Shown in pieces: positions 35,916-43,987 of a DNA stretch of 59,052 nucleotides. The translations under genes were made by a program, and so were the position numbers. Below the pieces are notes generated by a model, which was not told where the DNA came from, did no database searches, and saw only the letters and a program-made list of their open reading frames with translations. How positions within the stretch are numbered: the first letter of the stretch is position 1; each line of letters begins with the position of its first letter. Source of the DNA: Flavihumibacter sp. UBA7668 (lineage in GTDB: Bacteria > Bacteroidota > Bacteroidia > Chitinophagales > Chitinophagaceae); contig NZ_DLHM01000006.1 of assembly GCF_002483205.1 (NCBI RefSeq), forward strand, positions 208,597 through 267,648, in the 5' to 3' direction.

Positions 35916-36113
35916 ATGCCAAAGGTAAAAACCAATTCAAGCGCAAAAAAGCGTTTCAAGGTGACAGCATCAGGAAAAATTACGCATCAGAAATCATTTA
36001 AGCGTCACATTCTGACCAAAAAATCGACCAAACGTAAAAGAGGTATGCGCAAAGCCGGCGTAGTAGCAGATTCCAATATGTTCTTTGTTCAACGCCTGCT
36101 GGGTCTTAAATAA
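35916..36113 (+). CDS. rpmI: 50S ribosomal protein L35
   Basis: A 65-residue, strongly basic protein: MPKVKTNSSAKKRFKVTASGK matches the L35 start, and KRGMRKAGVVADSN lies at the C-terminal part. It is followed by rplT after 35 bases, the usual order. Translation is probably controlled through the structured leader just upstream. Confidence 0.97.
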   Translation: MPKVKTNSSAKKRFKVTASGKITHQKSFKRHILTKKSTKRKRGMRKAGVVADSNMFFVQRLLGLK

Positions 36114-36148
36114 GCTTATTTAACCACCAAATTTAAACTCATTAGCAT

Positions 36149-36493
36149 ATGCCTCGTTCAGTAAACGCAGTAGCTTCAAGAGCTCGCAGAAAAAGAATCC
36201 TTGATCAAGCAAAAGGATATTACGGTAAACGTAAGAATGTATATACAGTAGCCAAAAACCTGGTTGAAAAAGGGATGACCTACAGTTATGTTGGTCGTAA
36301 ACTAAAGAAGCGCGAATACCGTGCACTTTGGATTGCCCGTATCAATGCAGCAGTACGCGAAGAAGGTCTGACTTATTCCGTTTTCATTCATAAACTGAAT
36401 GAGAAAGGGATTACGCTGGATCGCAAAGTACTAGCTGACCTGGCTATGAACAACCCGGAGTCTTTTAAAGCCCTGGTTGCTTCCGTAAAATAA
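36149..36493 (+). CDS. rplT: 50S ribosomal protein L20
   Basis: A 114-residue basic protein needed early in 50S assembly. Its N-terminal tail (MPRSVNAVASRARRKRILDQAKGYYG) and globular part (REYRALWIARINAAVRE, KGITLDRKVLADLA) are canonical. In other bacteria L20 also represses rpmI-rplT through the mRNA leader; the hairpins before rpmI make the same likely here. A terminator follows at once. Confidence 0.97.
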   Translation: MPRSVNAVASRARRKRILDQAKGYYGKRKNVYTVAKNLVEKGMTYSYVGRKLKKREYRALWIARINAAVREEGLTYSVFIHKLNEKGITLDRKVLADLAMNNPESFKALVASVK

Positions 36494-36520
36494 TTTGCAA
36501 GAAATGCATCCGAAAAATTT

Positions 36521-36550
36521 AACCGGCTTCTTCCAGGAAGCCGGTTTTTT
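36521..36550 (+). terminator. intrinsic terminator after rplT
   Basis: AACCGGCTTC and GAAGCCGGTT pair over 10 bp around TTCCAG, followed by a T-run. Confidence 0.92.
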
Positions 36551-36551
36551 A

Positions 36552-36585
36552 TTTGCATTTAATTCATGATTTTCTTATAGGTTTG
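36552..36585 (+). promoter_or_regulatory. promoter of the speA-like gene
   Basis: TTTG at 36552-36555 and TAGGTTTG at 36578-36585, spaced 22 bp. The ATG lies 41 bases further. No C-rich stretch follows the -7 element. Confidence 0.6.
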
Positions 36586-36626
36586 TAGCTTATATGATTC
36601 ACCCAATTAATCACGTTTTCCGCTAG

Positions 36627-38021
36627 ATGAACAATACCTACTTTGACCTGGTAGACCAAACCTTCAATTTTCCCCAGGAAGGTTTCGAGGTAAAAGACGA
36701 TTACCTCCAATTCAATGGCCTCAATTTGAAAGCACTAATCGATAAATATGGCACTCCCTTAAAATTGTCCTATTTACCAAAAATTGGTATGCAGATCAAT
36801 AAAGCCAAACAAATGTTTGCAAATGCTTTCAAAAAGCATAAATATGAAGGGGAGTATTTTTATTGTTATTGCACAAAAAGCTCACATTTTTCCTTTGTAG
36901 TGGAAGAAGCTTTAAAGCATAATATCCATCTCGAAACATCTTATGCGTATGATATCGATATTATTAAAAAACTCTACGCAAAAAAGAAAATCAATAAAGA
37001 GACTTTTATCATCTGTAATGGGTTTAAACAAAAAACCTATACCAAACGCATAGCCGGATTGATCAACAGCGGATTTAAAAACGTAATTCCGGTTCTGGAT
37101 AATGTGAATGAATTGGATGATTATCGTAAATCAGTTCGTGCACCTTTTAAACTGGGGATCCGGGTAGCTGCTGAAGAAGAACCAAATTTTCCCTTTTATA
37201 CCTCCCGTTTGGGTATCAGAGCAAAAGATATTCTGGAATTTTATGTAGACCAGATCGAAGGTTATGAAAATAAATTTCAGTTGAAGATGTTGCATATCTT
37301 CCTGAATAAAGGTATTAAGGACGATATTTATTACTGGTCAGAATTAAATAAAGTGATCAACCTTTATTGCCAGTTGAAAAAAATCTGCCCGGAGTTGGAT
37401 AGCATAAATATTGGTGGAGGATTCCCTATCAAACATTCTCTTGGTTTTGATTATGATTACCAGTTCATGATCAATGAAATCGTTAGCAATATCAAGGTTG
37501 CCTGTAAAAAGGCAAAGGTTCCAATGCCAAATATTTATACTGAATTTGGAAGTTATACGGTAGGAGAGAGTATGGCGCATATTTATTCTGTTATTGCACA
37601 GAAAACCCAGAACGATCGTGAAATCTGGTATATGATTGACTCCTCTTTTATTACAACCCTTCCTGATACATGGGGCATTGGCGAACGGTTTTTACTTTTG
37701 CCAATAAATAAATGGGATGAAGAATACCAACGGGTTGTACTCGGTGGTATTACCTGCGATAGTCATGATTATTACGACTCCGAAGAACATATCAATGAGG
37801 TTTTCCTGCCTAAAGCTGGTGTTGGTGAACCTCTTTATCTGGGCTTCTTTCATACAGGTGCATACCAGGATCAGATTAGTGGGTATGGGGGGATTAAACA
37901 TTGCATGATTCCATCACCCAAACATATAATTGTAGGGCACGATAAAAACGGTAAACTGGTCGATTGGGTTTATGCCAAAGAACAATCAGCGCAAAGTATG
38001 CTGAAGATTTTAGGGTATTAA
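36627..38021 (+). CDS. speA: arginine decarboxylase-like PLP enzyme (fold type III)
   Basis: A 464-residue member of the alanine-racemase-fold decarboxylases. YCTKSSH holds the likely PLP lysine, NIGGGFPIKHSLGF is the phosphate-binding glycine loop, and GGITCDSHDYY carries the catalytic Cys-Asp pair of the C-terminal beta domain. It is shorter than E. coli SpeA (about 630-660) but matches the size of the Bacteroidota enzymes annotated as biosynthetic arginine decarboxylase, which lead to agmatine and polyamines. Substrate is inferred from family resemblance; ornithine, lysine or carboxynorspermidine decarboxylase activity is not excluded. Confidence 0.8.
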   Translation: MNNTYFDLVDQTFNFPQEGFEVKDDYLQFNGLNLKALIDKYGTPLKLSYLPKIGMQINKAKQMFANAFKKHKYEGEYFYCYCTKSSHFSFVVEEALKHNIHLETSYAYDIDIIKKLYAKKKINKETFIICNGFKQKTYTKRIAGLINSGFKNVIPVLDNVNELDDYRKSVRAPFKLGIRVAAEEEPNFPFYTSRLGIRAKDILEFYVDQIEGYENKFQLKMLHIFLNKGIKDDIYYWSELNKVINLYCQLKKICPELDSINIGGGFPIKHSLGFDYDYQFMINEIVSNIKVACKKAKVPMPNIYTEFGSYTVGESMAHIYSVIAQKTQNDREIWYMIDSSFITTLPDTWGIGERFLLLPINKWDEEYQRVVLGGITCDSHDYYDSEEHINEVFLPKAGVGEPLYLGFFHTGAYQDQISGYGGIKHCMIPSPKHIIVGHDKNGKLVDWVYAKEQSAQSMLKILGY

Positions 38022-38045
38022 ATAATTTCGCCTTGTTAATAAAAG

Positions 38046-38068
38046 AAGTCCCAATAGGGACTTTTTTT
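38046..38068 (+). terminator. intrinsic terminator after the speA-like gene
   Basis: AAGTCCC and GGGACTT form a 7-bp stem around AATA, followed by a T-run. Confidence 0.88.
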
Positions 38069-38224
38069 ATTAACAGATAAGTATAAACGATTAGGAATTT
38101 TGTGAAAAAATCCACGTTTTTAGTATCTGTAAAAATCTGTTGCCACCTGATATACTAAGTATGGGTGTTTTAACGCTAAGAGCTTGGCTTAAAACTTGCT
38201 AATTTACTTTATACAACCTGCTTT

Positions 38225-39085
38225 ATGCGTACAATTCTTTTTGGCTTATTAGCATTTTTCCCTGTATCCCTTATGGCACAGGGCTGGCATTTAACTGGTT
38301 TTGGTGGTGTTGCAAATTATCAGGGAGATTTACAGGACCGCAGATTTACAACCCAACAGGCACAGATAGCTATTGGAATTGGTGTTCAGTATGATATTAA
38401 CAAACATTTTGCGGTGCGTGGAATGGCCAATTACGGAAGGATCAGTGGGGATGATCGTTTTAACAAAGATGCGGGCTTAAGGGCACGGAACCTGAGTTTT
38501 AAATCTCAGATTCTGGAAGGAAATGTTCAATTTATGTACCGTATTTTGGATCTTGAAGAAAAAAGATGGACGCCCTACCTGGTAGCCGGATTAGGTGTGT
38601 TTGGATTTGATCCATATACACACGATACCCTTGGAAATAAGTTTTACCTGCAGCCACTTGGTACGGAAGGGCAGGGACTGACTGCATTCCCTGATCGGGC
38701 TATGTATAGCAGAGTACAGTTAACCATCCCTTTCGGAGGAGGTATTCAATTACGGCTAAATGATCAGATTACGCTCGGCTATGAAATAGGAATGCGTAAG
38801 ACATTTACTGATTATCTGGATGATGTTAGTACCAATTATGTGGACCCTGCTATCCTGCTTGCAGGTAGAGGCCAACTCGCAGTGGATCTTGCCTACCGGG
38901 GTGATGAATTGAAAGATGGTAATCTGAATTATCCTACCGGAGGTACACGTGGAGGACCTGAGTTTAAAGATTGGTATTATTTTCAGGGAATCACAGTAAA
39001 TTTCCGGCTGGGTGGCGGAAGAGCAGGTGGTTACCGTGGTAAATCCATGGGGCGCCAACTCGATTGTCCCCGTAATATCAATTGA
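38225..39085 (+). CDS. outer-membrane beta-barrel protein (DUF6089-like)
   Basis: A 286-residue protein with signal peptide (ending LMAQ) and alternating hydrophobic strands of a small barrel: HLTGFGGVANYQGDLQD at the N-terminus, WTPYLVAGLGVFGF, LTIPFGGGIQLRLNDQITLGYEIG and YFQGITVNFRLGGG near the end. The opening G.xNYxGDLQ pattern is typical of Bacteroidota barrel proteins of unknown role. Gene 4 bases before the TraB/GumN gene; both are likely co-transcribed. Confidence 0.8.
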   Translation: MRTILFGLLAFFPVSLMAQGWHLTGFGGVANYQGDLQDRRFTTQQAQIAIGIGVQYDINKHFAVRGMANYGRISGDDRFNKDAGLRARNLSFKSQILEGNVQFMYRILDLEEKRWTPYLVAGLGVFGFDPYTHDTLGNKFYLQPLGTEGQGLTAFPDRAMYSRVQLTIPFGGGIQLRLNDQITLGYEIGMRKTFTDYLDDVSTNYVDPAILLAGRGQLAVDLAYRGDELKDGNLNYPTGGTRGGPEFKDWYYFQGITVNFRLGGGRAGGYRGKSMGRQLDCPRNIN

Positions 39086-39088
39086 TTC

Positions 39089-39985
39089 ATGAACTATCGT
39101 TTAACACTTATCGTTTTAAGCCTTTTTATTCAATGTTTTCAACTCGCTGCCCAGCAGCCTAAAACGTTGTTATGGGAAATAAATGGAAAAGGTCTTCCTA
39201 AATCCTCTTATATTTTTGGCACCATGCACGTTTTGTGTGCTGCAGAAGAAATGATGAGTGATAGTCTTGTAGCAGCCATCAGTAAGTCTGAACAGGTGTT
39301 TTTCGAAATTGATATGGACAACCCCGGAGAAATGCTGGGAGTTTTTAAGTATATCAGAATGAAGGATGATAAAAAAATTGCTGATCTTCTAAGTCCAGAT
39401 GAGTACCAGCGTGTTAAGGAGTACTTTTCAAATAATAAAACGGTTTTACCACTGAGTATGATGGAGCGCTTCAAACCCTATTTTGTAGCTGCTATGTTAA
39501 GTGAGTCTAAAATGCCCTGCACCTCCAAAACTGGCATGGAAGAATTGATAATGCGGCAGGCAAAAAAAGAAGGCAAGCTAATAAGTGGATTGGAATCAAT
39601 TGCATTTCAGGCCAGTGTTTTTGACAGCATTCCTTATTCAGAACAGGCTAAAGAATTGTTGAAAACAATCGATGAAGAGGCCAAACAGGATAGTTTTACG
39701 AACAGAATGGCCGAAATTTATCGGTCCCAGGATCTTGATCAGATTGAAAAGCTGACACTGGAAGAGGAGGGAGGTGTAAGTTCTTATCTCGAATTATTTT
39801 TATTCGGAAGAAATGCCAACTGGATAGCACCAATGGAAGCAGCCATGAAAAATCAATCAGTTTTATTTGCAGTTGGGGCAGCTCATCTTCCAGGCGAAAA
39901 AGGTATATTAAACCTGCTTCGAAAAGCCGGTTATACGATCCGGCCTGTTGAAAATAATAATTGTTCCCTAACAAGTATCCAATAA
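39089..39985 (+). CDS. TraB/GumN family protein
   Basis: A 298-residue protein with signal peptide (ending LAAQQ). The family signature LLWEINGKGLPKSSYIFGTMHV is at residues about 27-48 and the C-terminal GAAHLPGEKGILNLLRKAGY motif carries the second conserved His. The TraB/GumN/TIKI superfamily includes metal-dependent proteases; the bacterial members are mostly uncharacterised. It lies 3 bases after the outer-membrane barrel gene. Confidence 0.9.
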   Translation: MNYRLTLIVLSLFIQCFQLAAQQPKTLLWEINGKGLPKSSYIFGTMHVLCAAEEMMSDSLVAAISKSEQVFFEIDMDNPGEMLGVFKYIRMKDDKKIADLLSPDEYQRVKEYFSNNKTVLPLSMMERFKPYFVAAMLSESKMPCTSKTGMEELIMRQAKKEGKLISGLESIAFQASVFDSIPYSEQAKELLKTIDEEAKQDSFTNRMAEIYRSQDLDQIEKLTLEEEGGVSSYLELFLFGRNANWIAPMEAAMKNQSVLFAVGAAHLPGEKGILNLLRKAGYTIRPVENNNCSLTSIQ

Positions 39986-40003
39986 ATCCCTGAATTAGCG
40001 TCA

Positions 40004-40030
40004 ATAAAAAAGACCTCCATGCGGAGGCCT
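40004..40030 (-). terminator. intrinsic terminator of ndk
   Basis: On the minus strand GGCCTCC and GGAGGTC (one G-T pair) form a stem around GCAT, followed by six T residues. It is about 26 bases after the ndk stop, and the heptamer array lies between. Confidence 0.8.
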
Positions 40031-40044
40031 CTCTAATTCTTCTT

Positions 40045-40072
40045 TTCACCATTCACTATTTACCATTCACTT
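40045..40072 (-). repeat. heptamer repeat array at the ndk stop codon
   Basis: Four 7-bp units read on the plus strand as TTCACCA, TTCACTA, TTTACCA, TTCACTT. The ndk stop (TAG on the minus strand) lies inside the second unit, and the last residues EVNGK of the protein come from the array. Confidence 0.75.
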
Positions 40073-40481
40073 CTTCCATCCCACTGAAGAAAAACGCACC
40101 TTCAATTGCTGCATTTTCATCACTGTCGCTTCCGTGAACCGCATTTTCACCAAGTGAAGTAGCAAATAATTTCCGGATAGTTCCTTCCTCCGCTTTAGCT
40201 GGATCGGTAGCTCCAATCAGGGAACGGAAAGATGCTACGGCATTGTCTTTTTCCAGAATGGCTGCGATAATCGGACCACTGCTCATAAACTCAACCAGTT
40301 CACCGTAAAAAGGACGCGCTTTATGTACTGCATAAAATTCGCCTGCCTTTTCGGCACTTAGCTTGGTTAGTTTAAGGGCAACCAGGCGGTATCCTTCCTT
40401 GATAATCCGATCGATAATAGCACCTGCATGGCCATTTTTCATCGCATCGGGTTTAATCATTGTGAATGTTCTGTTACTCAT
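40056..40481 (-). CDS. ndk: nucleoside diphosphate kinase
   Basis: Transfers the gamma phosphate between nucleoside tri- and diphosphates through a phosphohistidine. The 141-residue protein has TFTMIKPDAMKNGHAG, ARPFYGELVEFMSSGP, GATDPAKAEEGTIRK and NAVHGSDSDENA with the phosphorylated His. The ATG giving MSNRTF is chosen; an upstream GTG/ATG would extend into the promoter. The last five residues (EVNGK) are encoded by a 7-bp repeat array. Divergent from the nrnA-like gene, with overlapping promoters. Confidence 0.97.
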   Translation of the reverse strand: MSNRTFTMIKPDAMKNGHAGAIIDRIIKEGYRLVALKLTKLSAEKAGEFYAVHKARPFYGELVEFMSSGPIIAAILEKDNAVASFRSLIGATDPAKAEEGTIRKLFATSLGENAVHGSDSDENAAIEGAFFFSGMEEVNGK

Positions 40482-40502
40482 ATATACTTGCTCTTTGGGG
40501 CG

Positions 40503-40510
40503 CAAAGGTA
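40503..40510 (-). promoter_or_regulatory. -7 promoter element of ndk
   Basis: TACCTTTG on the minus strand followed by CGCCCC. It faces away from the nrnA element with 12 bp between the two boxes, so the two promoters share upstream DNA. Confidence 0.72.
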
Positions 40511-40522
40511 GCTATTTTTCCC

Positions 40523-40530
40523 TACATTTG
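40523..40530 (+). promoter_or_regulatory. -7 promoter element of the nrnA-like gene
   Basis: TACATTTG followed by CCCGGCTTT and the ATG at 40540. The mRNA leader would be only a few bases long. Confidence 0.7.
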
Positions 40531-40539
40531 CCCGGCTTT

Positions 40540-41553
40540 ATGCTACCTATTCACCATATTTACCCGAAACTGGCGCAGCCAGGAAAAGTTGTCATTACTA
40601 CCCACCAGAAGCCAGATCCGGATGCGTTGGGTTCTTCCCTTGCGCTTAGCCAGGTTTTAAAAGCACTGGGACATACAGTTACCGTAATTTCTCCAACCAA
40701 TTGGGCTGCATTTCTAGACTGGATGCCAGGTGCTGAGGATGTACTGAATTTTGAAATTACCCGAGAAAAATCTACTACAATCATTAATCAGGCCGACTGG
40801 ATTTTCTGCCTTGATTTTAATACCCTTAGCCGTACCAAAAGCCTGGCACCGATAATTGAACAGGCAACCCCTGCCAAGGTATTAATTGATCACCACCAGC
40901 AACCTGCCGTGGAAAGTTTTGATTTTGGAATCAGCGACACAACAAAGAGCAGTACCTGTGAGATGATCTATGATTTTATTCTGGATGCCGGTCTCGATGC
41001 CCATCTTACTGTAGATGTAGCTGCTTGTCTGTATGCCGGATTAATCGGTGATACTGGCTCCTTTCGTTTTCCTGCTGCTAACGCCAATGTACATAAAATG
41101 GCTGCAGGTTTGAAAGCGACTGGCCTGAAACACACCAAAGTACATGAATATATTTATGATAATTTCATGGAAAGCCGTCTTCGTTTTATCGGCCATGTGC
41201 TGACAAACCGGATGGAAGTTTATTATGAATTTAATGCTGCACTTATTTATGTAACCAAAAACGATCTCCTGCGATATGACATTAAAACAGGAGATACGGA
41301 AGGTTTGGTAAACTACCCACTTTCCATAGGTGGCATAAAAATGGCGGCGATCTGTATTGATCGGGATGAAGAAAGAAAATGGAGCTTTAGGAGCAAGGGT
41401 AATGTAGATGTCAATACCTTTGCCCGTCGGTTTTTTGAAGGAGGAGGCCATTTTAATGCTGCAGGTGGACGCAGCAGCGCTTCTCTGGAAGATACCGTAA
41501 AAACTTTTAAAAAGGTGCTCAAAGAAAATGCATCAGAATTTCAACTGATATAA
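40540..41553 (+). CDS. nrnA: DHH/DHHA1 family phosphoesterase (NrnA-like)
   Basis: A 337-residue enzyme likely degrading nanoRNA and/or 3'-phosphoadenosine 5'-phosphate or cyclic-di-AMP products. The DHH domain has HQKPDPDALGSSLAL (metal motif), CLDFNTLSRT, LIDHHQQP (the name-giving DHH) and GLIGDTGSFRF; the DHHA1 domain ends with GGGHFNAAGGRS. The start is ATG at 40540, after its own promoter; an upstream extension would be antisense to ndk and is not homologous. Followed 3 bases later by the FKBP-type gene. Confidence 0.9.
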   Translation: MLPIHHIYPKLAQPGKVVITTHQKPDPDALGSSLALSQVLKALGHTVTVISPTNWAAFLDWMPGAEDVLNFEITREKSTTIINQADWIFCLDFNTLSRTKSLAPIIEQATPAKVLIDHHQQPAVESFDFGISDTTKSSTCEMIYDFILDAGLDAHLTVDVAACLYAGLIGDTGSFRFPAANANVHKMAAGLKATGLKHTKVHEYIYDNFMESRLRFIGHVLTNRMEVYYEFNAALIYVTKNDLLRYDIKTGDTEGLVNYPLSIGGIKMAAICIDRDEERKWSFRSKGNVDVNTFARRFFEGGGHFNAAGGRSSASLEDTVKTFKKVLKENASEFQLI

Positions 41554-41556
41554 AAA

Positions 41557-42462
41557 ATGACAAAAACGCTTGTATTCTCAACAGTAATTGCTGCAACCAT
41601 GTTTGCAGCCTGTGGTAGTACCGACTACAGTAAAACAGCCAGCGGTATAACGTATAAAATTGTAGAAAAGGGTAGTGGTCCGCAAGTTAAAATCGGCCAA
41701 TTCCTCCAGGTGCACTATACGCAAAAAATCAATGACTCCGTATTAATGACTTCCAATGGTGGTGTGCCTGTTTTTGCAAGGGTAGACAGTGTTGGTCCGG
41801 TTTATAATGCAGCAGAAGTATTTCGTTTTCTTTCAAAAGGTGACAGCGTAGTTGTTGTTCAGGAGGTTGACAGCCTGATGAAACAGAATCCGATGTTACC
41901 GCCTTTCATGAAAAAAGGGGATAAGCTATATCTATATCTGAAAGTATCTGATATACTGGATAATGAACAGCAGGTTCAGGCTGCCCAGGATAAAGAAATG
42001 TCCGGACAAAAAGACCGTGATCAGGCTGTTGTTGATGAATATATCAAGAAGAATAATATTACCGCTACCAAAATAGGAAAAGGTACATACGTTAAAATTG
42101 ATAATCCGGGTGAAGGGGCCAAAGCTGATTCAGGTAAATATATCTCCGTGAAATACCGTGGTAAAATTATGGCTACCGGTAAGGAATTCGAATCTACCAT
42201 GGAGGCCGGAAAAGATCCGATTACCTTCCCTCTGGGAATGGGTCAGGTTATTCCGGGATGGGATGAAGGTTTGAAAGAATTTGCAAAAGGTGGAAAAGGT
42301 ACTTTGTACATTCCAGGATTTCTTTCTTATGGTTCACGTCCGGGTCCTGGTGGACAACCAAATGAAGCTCTGATGTTTGATATCGAATTGGTTGATATCA
42401 ATGATCAGGCTCCTCAACCAAAGCAAAATCCTATGATGCCCCCGGTTGATGGAAAACAATAA
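41557..42462 (+). CDS. lipoprotein with two FKBP-type peptidyl-prolyl isomerase domains
   Basis: A 301-residue protein with a lipobox (MFAAC, Cys19), so it is probably anchored in a membrane. The first FKBP-like unit (about 29-135) keeps GSGPQVKIGQFLQVHY but lacks most catalytic aromatics. The second (about 180-280) is canonical: KYISVKYRGK, EFESTMEAGKDPITFPLGMGQVIPGWDEGL and LMFDIELVDI. The C-terminus is Pro-rich (PQPKQNPMMPP). Likely a folding helper in the periplasm. Follows the nrnA-like gene by 3 bases and ends in a terminator. Confidence 0.9.
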   Translation: MTKTLVFSTVIAATMFAACGSTDYSKTASGITYKIVEKGSGPQVKIGQFLQVHYTQKINDSVLMTSNGGVPVFARVDSVGPVYNAAEVFRFLSKGDSVVVVQEVDSLMKQNPMLPPFMKKGDKLYLYLKVSDILDNEQQVQAAQDKEMSGQKDRDQAVVDEYIKKNNITATKIGKGTYVKIDNPGEGAKADSGKYISVKYRGKIMATGKEFESTMEAGKDPITFPLGMGQVIPGWDEGLKEFAKGGKGTLYIPGFLSYGSRPGPGGQPNEALMFDIELVDINDQAPQPKQNPMMPPVDGKQ

Positions 42463-42501
42463 GTCATTCGATTTGTTTAAATAGCTGATACACACGCACA
42501 T

Positions 42502-42537
42502 GAGAAAGCCGTTCGGGAAACCGGGCGGCTTTTTCTC
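42502..42537 (+). terminator. intrinsic terminator after the FKBP gene
   Basis: AGAAAGCCG and CGGCTTTTTCT pair, and inside them CGG-GAAA-CCG forms a capped stem with a TT/GG internal loop. A T-run is part of the descending arm. Confidence 0.8.
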
Positions 42538-42538
42538 T

Positions 42539-42566
42539 TTTCACCTTTCACCTTTCACCTTTCACC
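42539..42566 (-). repeat. heptamer repeat array (TTTCACC)4 at the folP stop codon
   Basis: Four perfect TTTCACC units (GGTGAAA on the folP strand). The folP stop TGA and the last residues VKGER are read from the array. Confidence 0.85.
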
Positions 42567-43372
42567 AATTTTATCGCTTCAACCGCTGCCTTTACATCAT
42601 GTACTCTCAAAATTTTTGCCCCCTTCATTAATGCGATTGTATTGAGAACAGTTGTACCGTTAAGTGCTTCATCCACCGGTACGCCGAGGGTTTTTGTAAT
42701 CATGGATTTACGGGAAAGTCCTACCAGTAATGGATTTTCCAATACCCTGAATTGATCCAACTGTTGCAATAAGCGAAAATTCTGATCAATGGTTTTGGCA
42801 AATCCAAAACCAGGATCAAGAATCAAATCTTTTATACCGGATGCTTTACAACTTGAAATACGTTCCAGAAAATAATCTGTCATCTCCAGCATTATATCAT
42901 CATATGTAGCCAATGATTGCATGGTTTGCGGCGTTCCTTTCATATGCATTGCAATAAATGGTATTCCTGCCTGAGCAACAACAGCTAACATGTTGGGGTC
43001 CAGACGCCCGGCACTTATATCATTTATTAGGTGTACTCCGGCATGGGCTGCCTGCTCAGCAACAGCTGCATGAAAGGTGTCAATGGAAAACAGGGTTTTG
43101 GGAAACCGGTCAATTAATTCTGGTAACACATGCACCAGTCGCTCCCATTCTTTTTCAGCAGAAAGATAATCCCCAGCCGGACGTGTGCTCTGTGCACCTA
43201 TGTCAAGGAAAAAAGCACCTTCCTGAATCAGTTGTTCTGCTTTTGAAATTACCTCTTCCAATTGCTGTTTTCTGCTGCCAGCAAAAAACGAATCTGGGGT
43301 CAGATTAATAATTCCCATTACAACTGGCTGATCCAACTCAATTAAAGCTCCTCTGCAATTAAGGGTATACAT
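42548..43372 (-). CDS. folP: dihydropteroate synthase
   Basis: Joins p-aminobenzoate to 6-hydroxymethyl-dihydropterin diphosphate in folate synthesis; target of sulfonamides. The 274-residue protein has MGIINLTPDSFF, LDIGAQSTRPAG, SIDTF, NDISAG, MHMKGTPQTM, LDPGFGFAKT, VGLSRKSM and a final RVHDV motif. Its last five residues VKGER are produced by a GGTGAAA repeat, and recF in this window ends in the same five residues. Divergent from the DUF1599 gene. Confidence 0.97.
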   Translation of the reverse strand: MYTLNCRGALIELDQPVVMGIINLTPDSFFAGSRKQQLEEVISKAEQLIQEGAFFLDIGAQSTRPAGDYLSAEKEWERLVHVLPELIDRFPKTLFSIDTFHAAVAEQAAHAGVHLINDISAGRLDPNMLAVVAQAGIPFIAMHMKGTPQTMQSLATYDDIMLEMTDYFLERISSCKASGIKDLILDPGFGFAKTIDQNFRLLQQLDQFRVLENPLLVGLSRKSMITKTLGVPVDEALNGTTVLNTIALMKGAKILRVHDVKAAVEAIKLVKGER

Positions 43373-43385
43373 GCGGGTGAATCCT

Positions 43386-43393
43386 TATTTTTG
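43386..43393 (+). promoter_or_regulatory. -7 promoter element of the DUF1599/DoxX operon
   Basis: TATTTTTG followed by AAGGATA. It supports ATG at 43425, about 25 bases after the expected start of transcription, although ATG at 43404 is also possible. Confidence 0.55.
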
Positions 43394-43424
43394 AAGGATA
43401 AAGATGAACATTTTATTCGAACCC

Positions 43425-43970
43425 ATGTACAATACACCAGCTCAATATAACCAGGCAATTTTGGAATGCAAGGAAATTTTTATACAAAAAACCCGTGATT
43501 ATGGTACTTCCTGGCGCGTTTACAGACCCATATCTGTAGTGGATCAAATTTTTATAAAAGCCAAACGTATTCGGACCATTCAGGAGAATAAAAAACAATT
43601 AATCGGGGATAGCATCAAGTCTGAATTCATGGGAATTCTCAATTATGCGGTCATTGGTTTGATGCAACTTGATTTAAAAAAGGAGCCTGCTGAAAACCTG
43701 CCGACAGAACTGGTTAATCAATTGTATGACGAACAGGTAAACCGGGCAAGATCTCTTATGTCGGAAAAAAATCATGACTATGGGGAGGCTTGGCGTGATA
43801 TGAGCCAGCAAAGTTTTACCGATCTCATCCTTGCCAAACTTTTAAGAATACGGCAAATTCTTGCCAATGACGGACAAACATTGATCAGTGAAGGAATAGA
43901 TGCGAATTATCTTGATATCTTTAATTATGCAGCCTTTGCCCTGATCTTATTGGAAGAAGGGAAACACTAA
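43425..43970 (+). CDS. DUF1599 domain protein (nucleotide-modification-associated)
   Basis: A 181-residue protein with the domain twice: ECKEIFIQKTRDYGTSWRVYRP with KAKRIRTIQE in the first half, and RARSLMSEKNHDYGEAWRDMS with AKLLRIRQIL in the second. Both halves end in a hydrophobic NYAV/NYAA helix. The domain is common in Bacteroidota next to folP and a DoxX-type gene; function is not established. ATG 43425 gives the usual N-terminus; ATG 43404 would add seven residues. Confidence 0.85.
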   Translation: MYNTPAQYNQAILECKEIFIQKTRDYGTSWRVYRPISVVDQIFIKAKRIRTIQENKKQLIGDSIKSEFMGILNYAVIGLMQLDLKKEPAENLPTELVNQLYDEQVNRARSLMSEKNHDYGEAWRDMSQQSFTDLILAKLLRIRQILANDGQTLISEGIDANYLDIFNYAAFALILLEEGKH

Positions 43971-43987
43971 GCTACAGAACCAGTAAT

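Noticed and set aside
39696..40052. Minus-strand frame of 118 codons across the TraB/GumN gene end
   Set aside because: Overlaps a well-supported gene, no family resemblance, and no promoter-like sequence before it.
40363..40539. 59-codon N-terminal extension of the nrnA-like frame
   Set aside because: Antisense to ndk and upstream of the promoter; the family starts at the chosen ATG.
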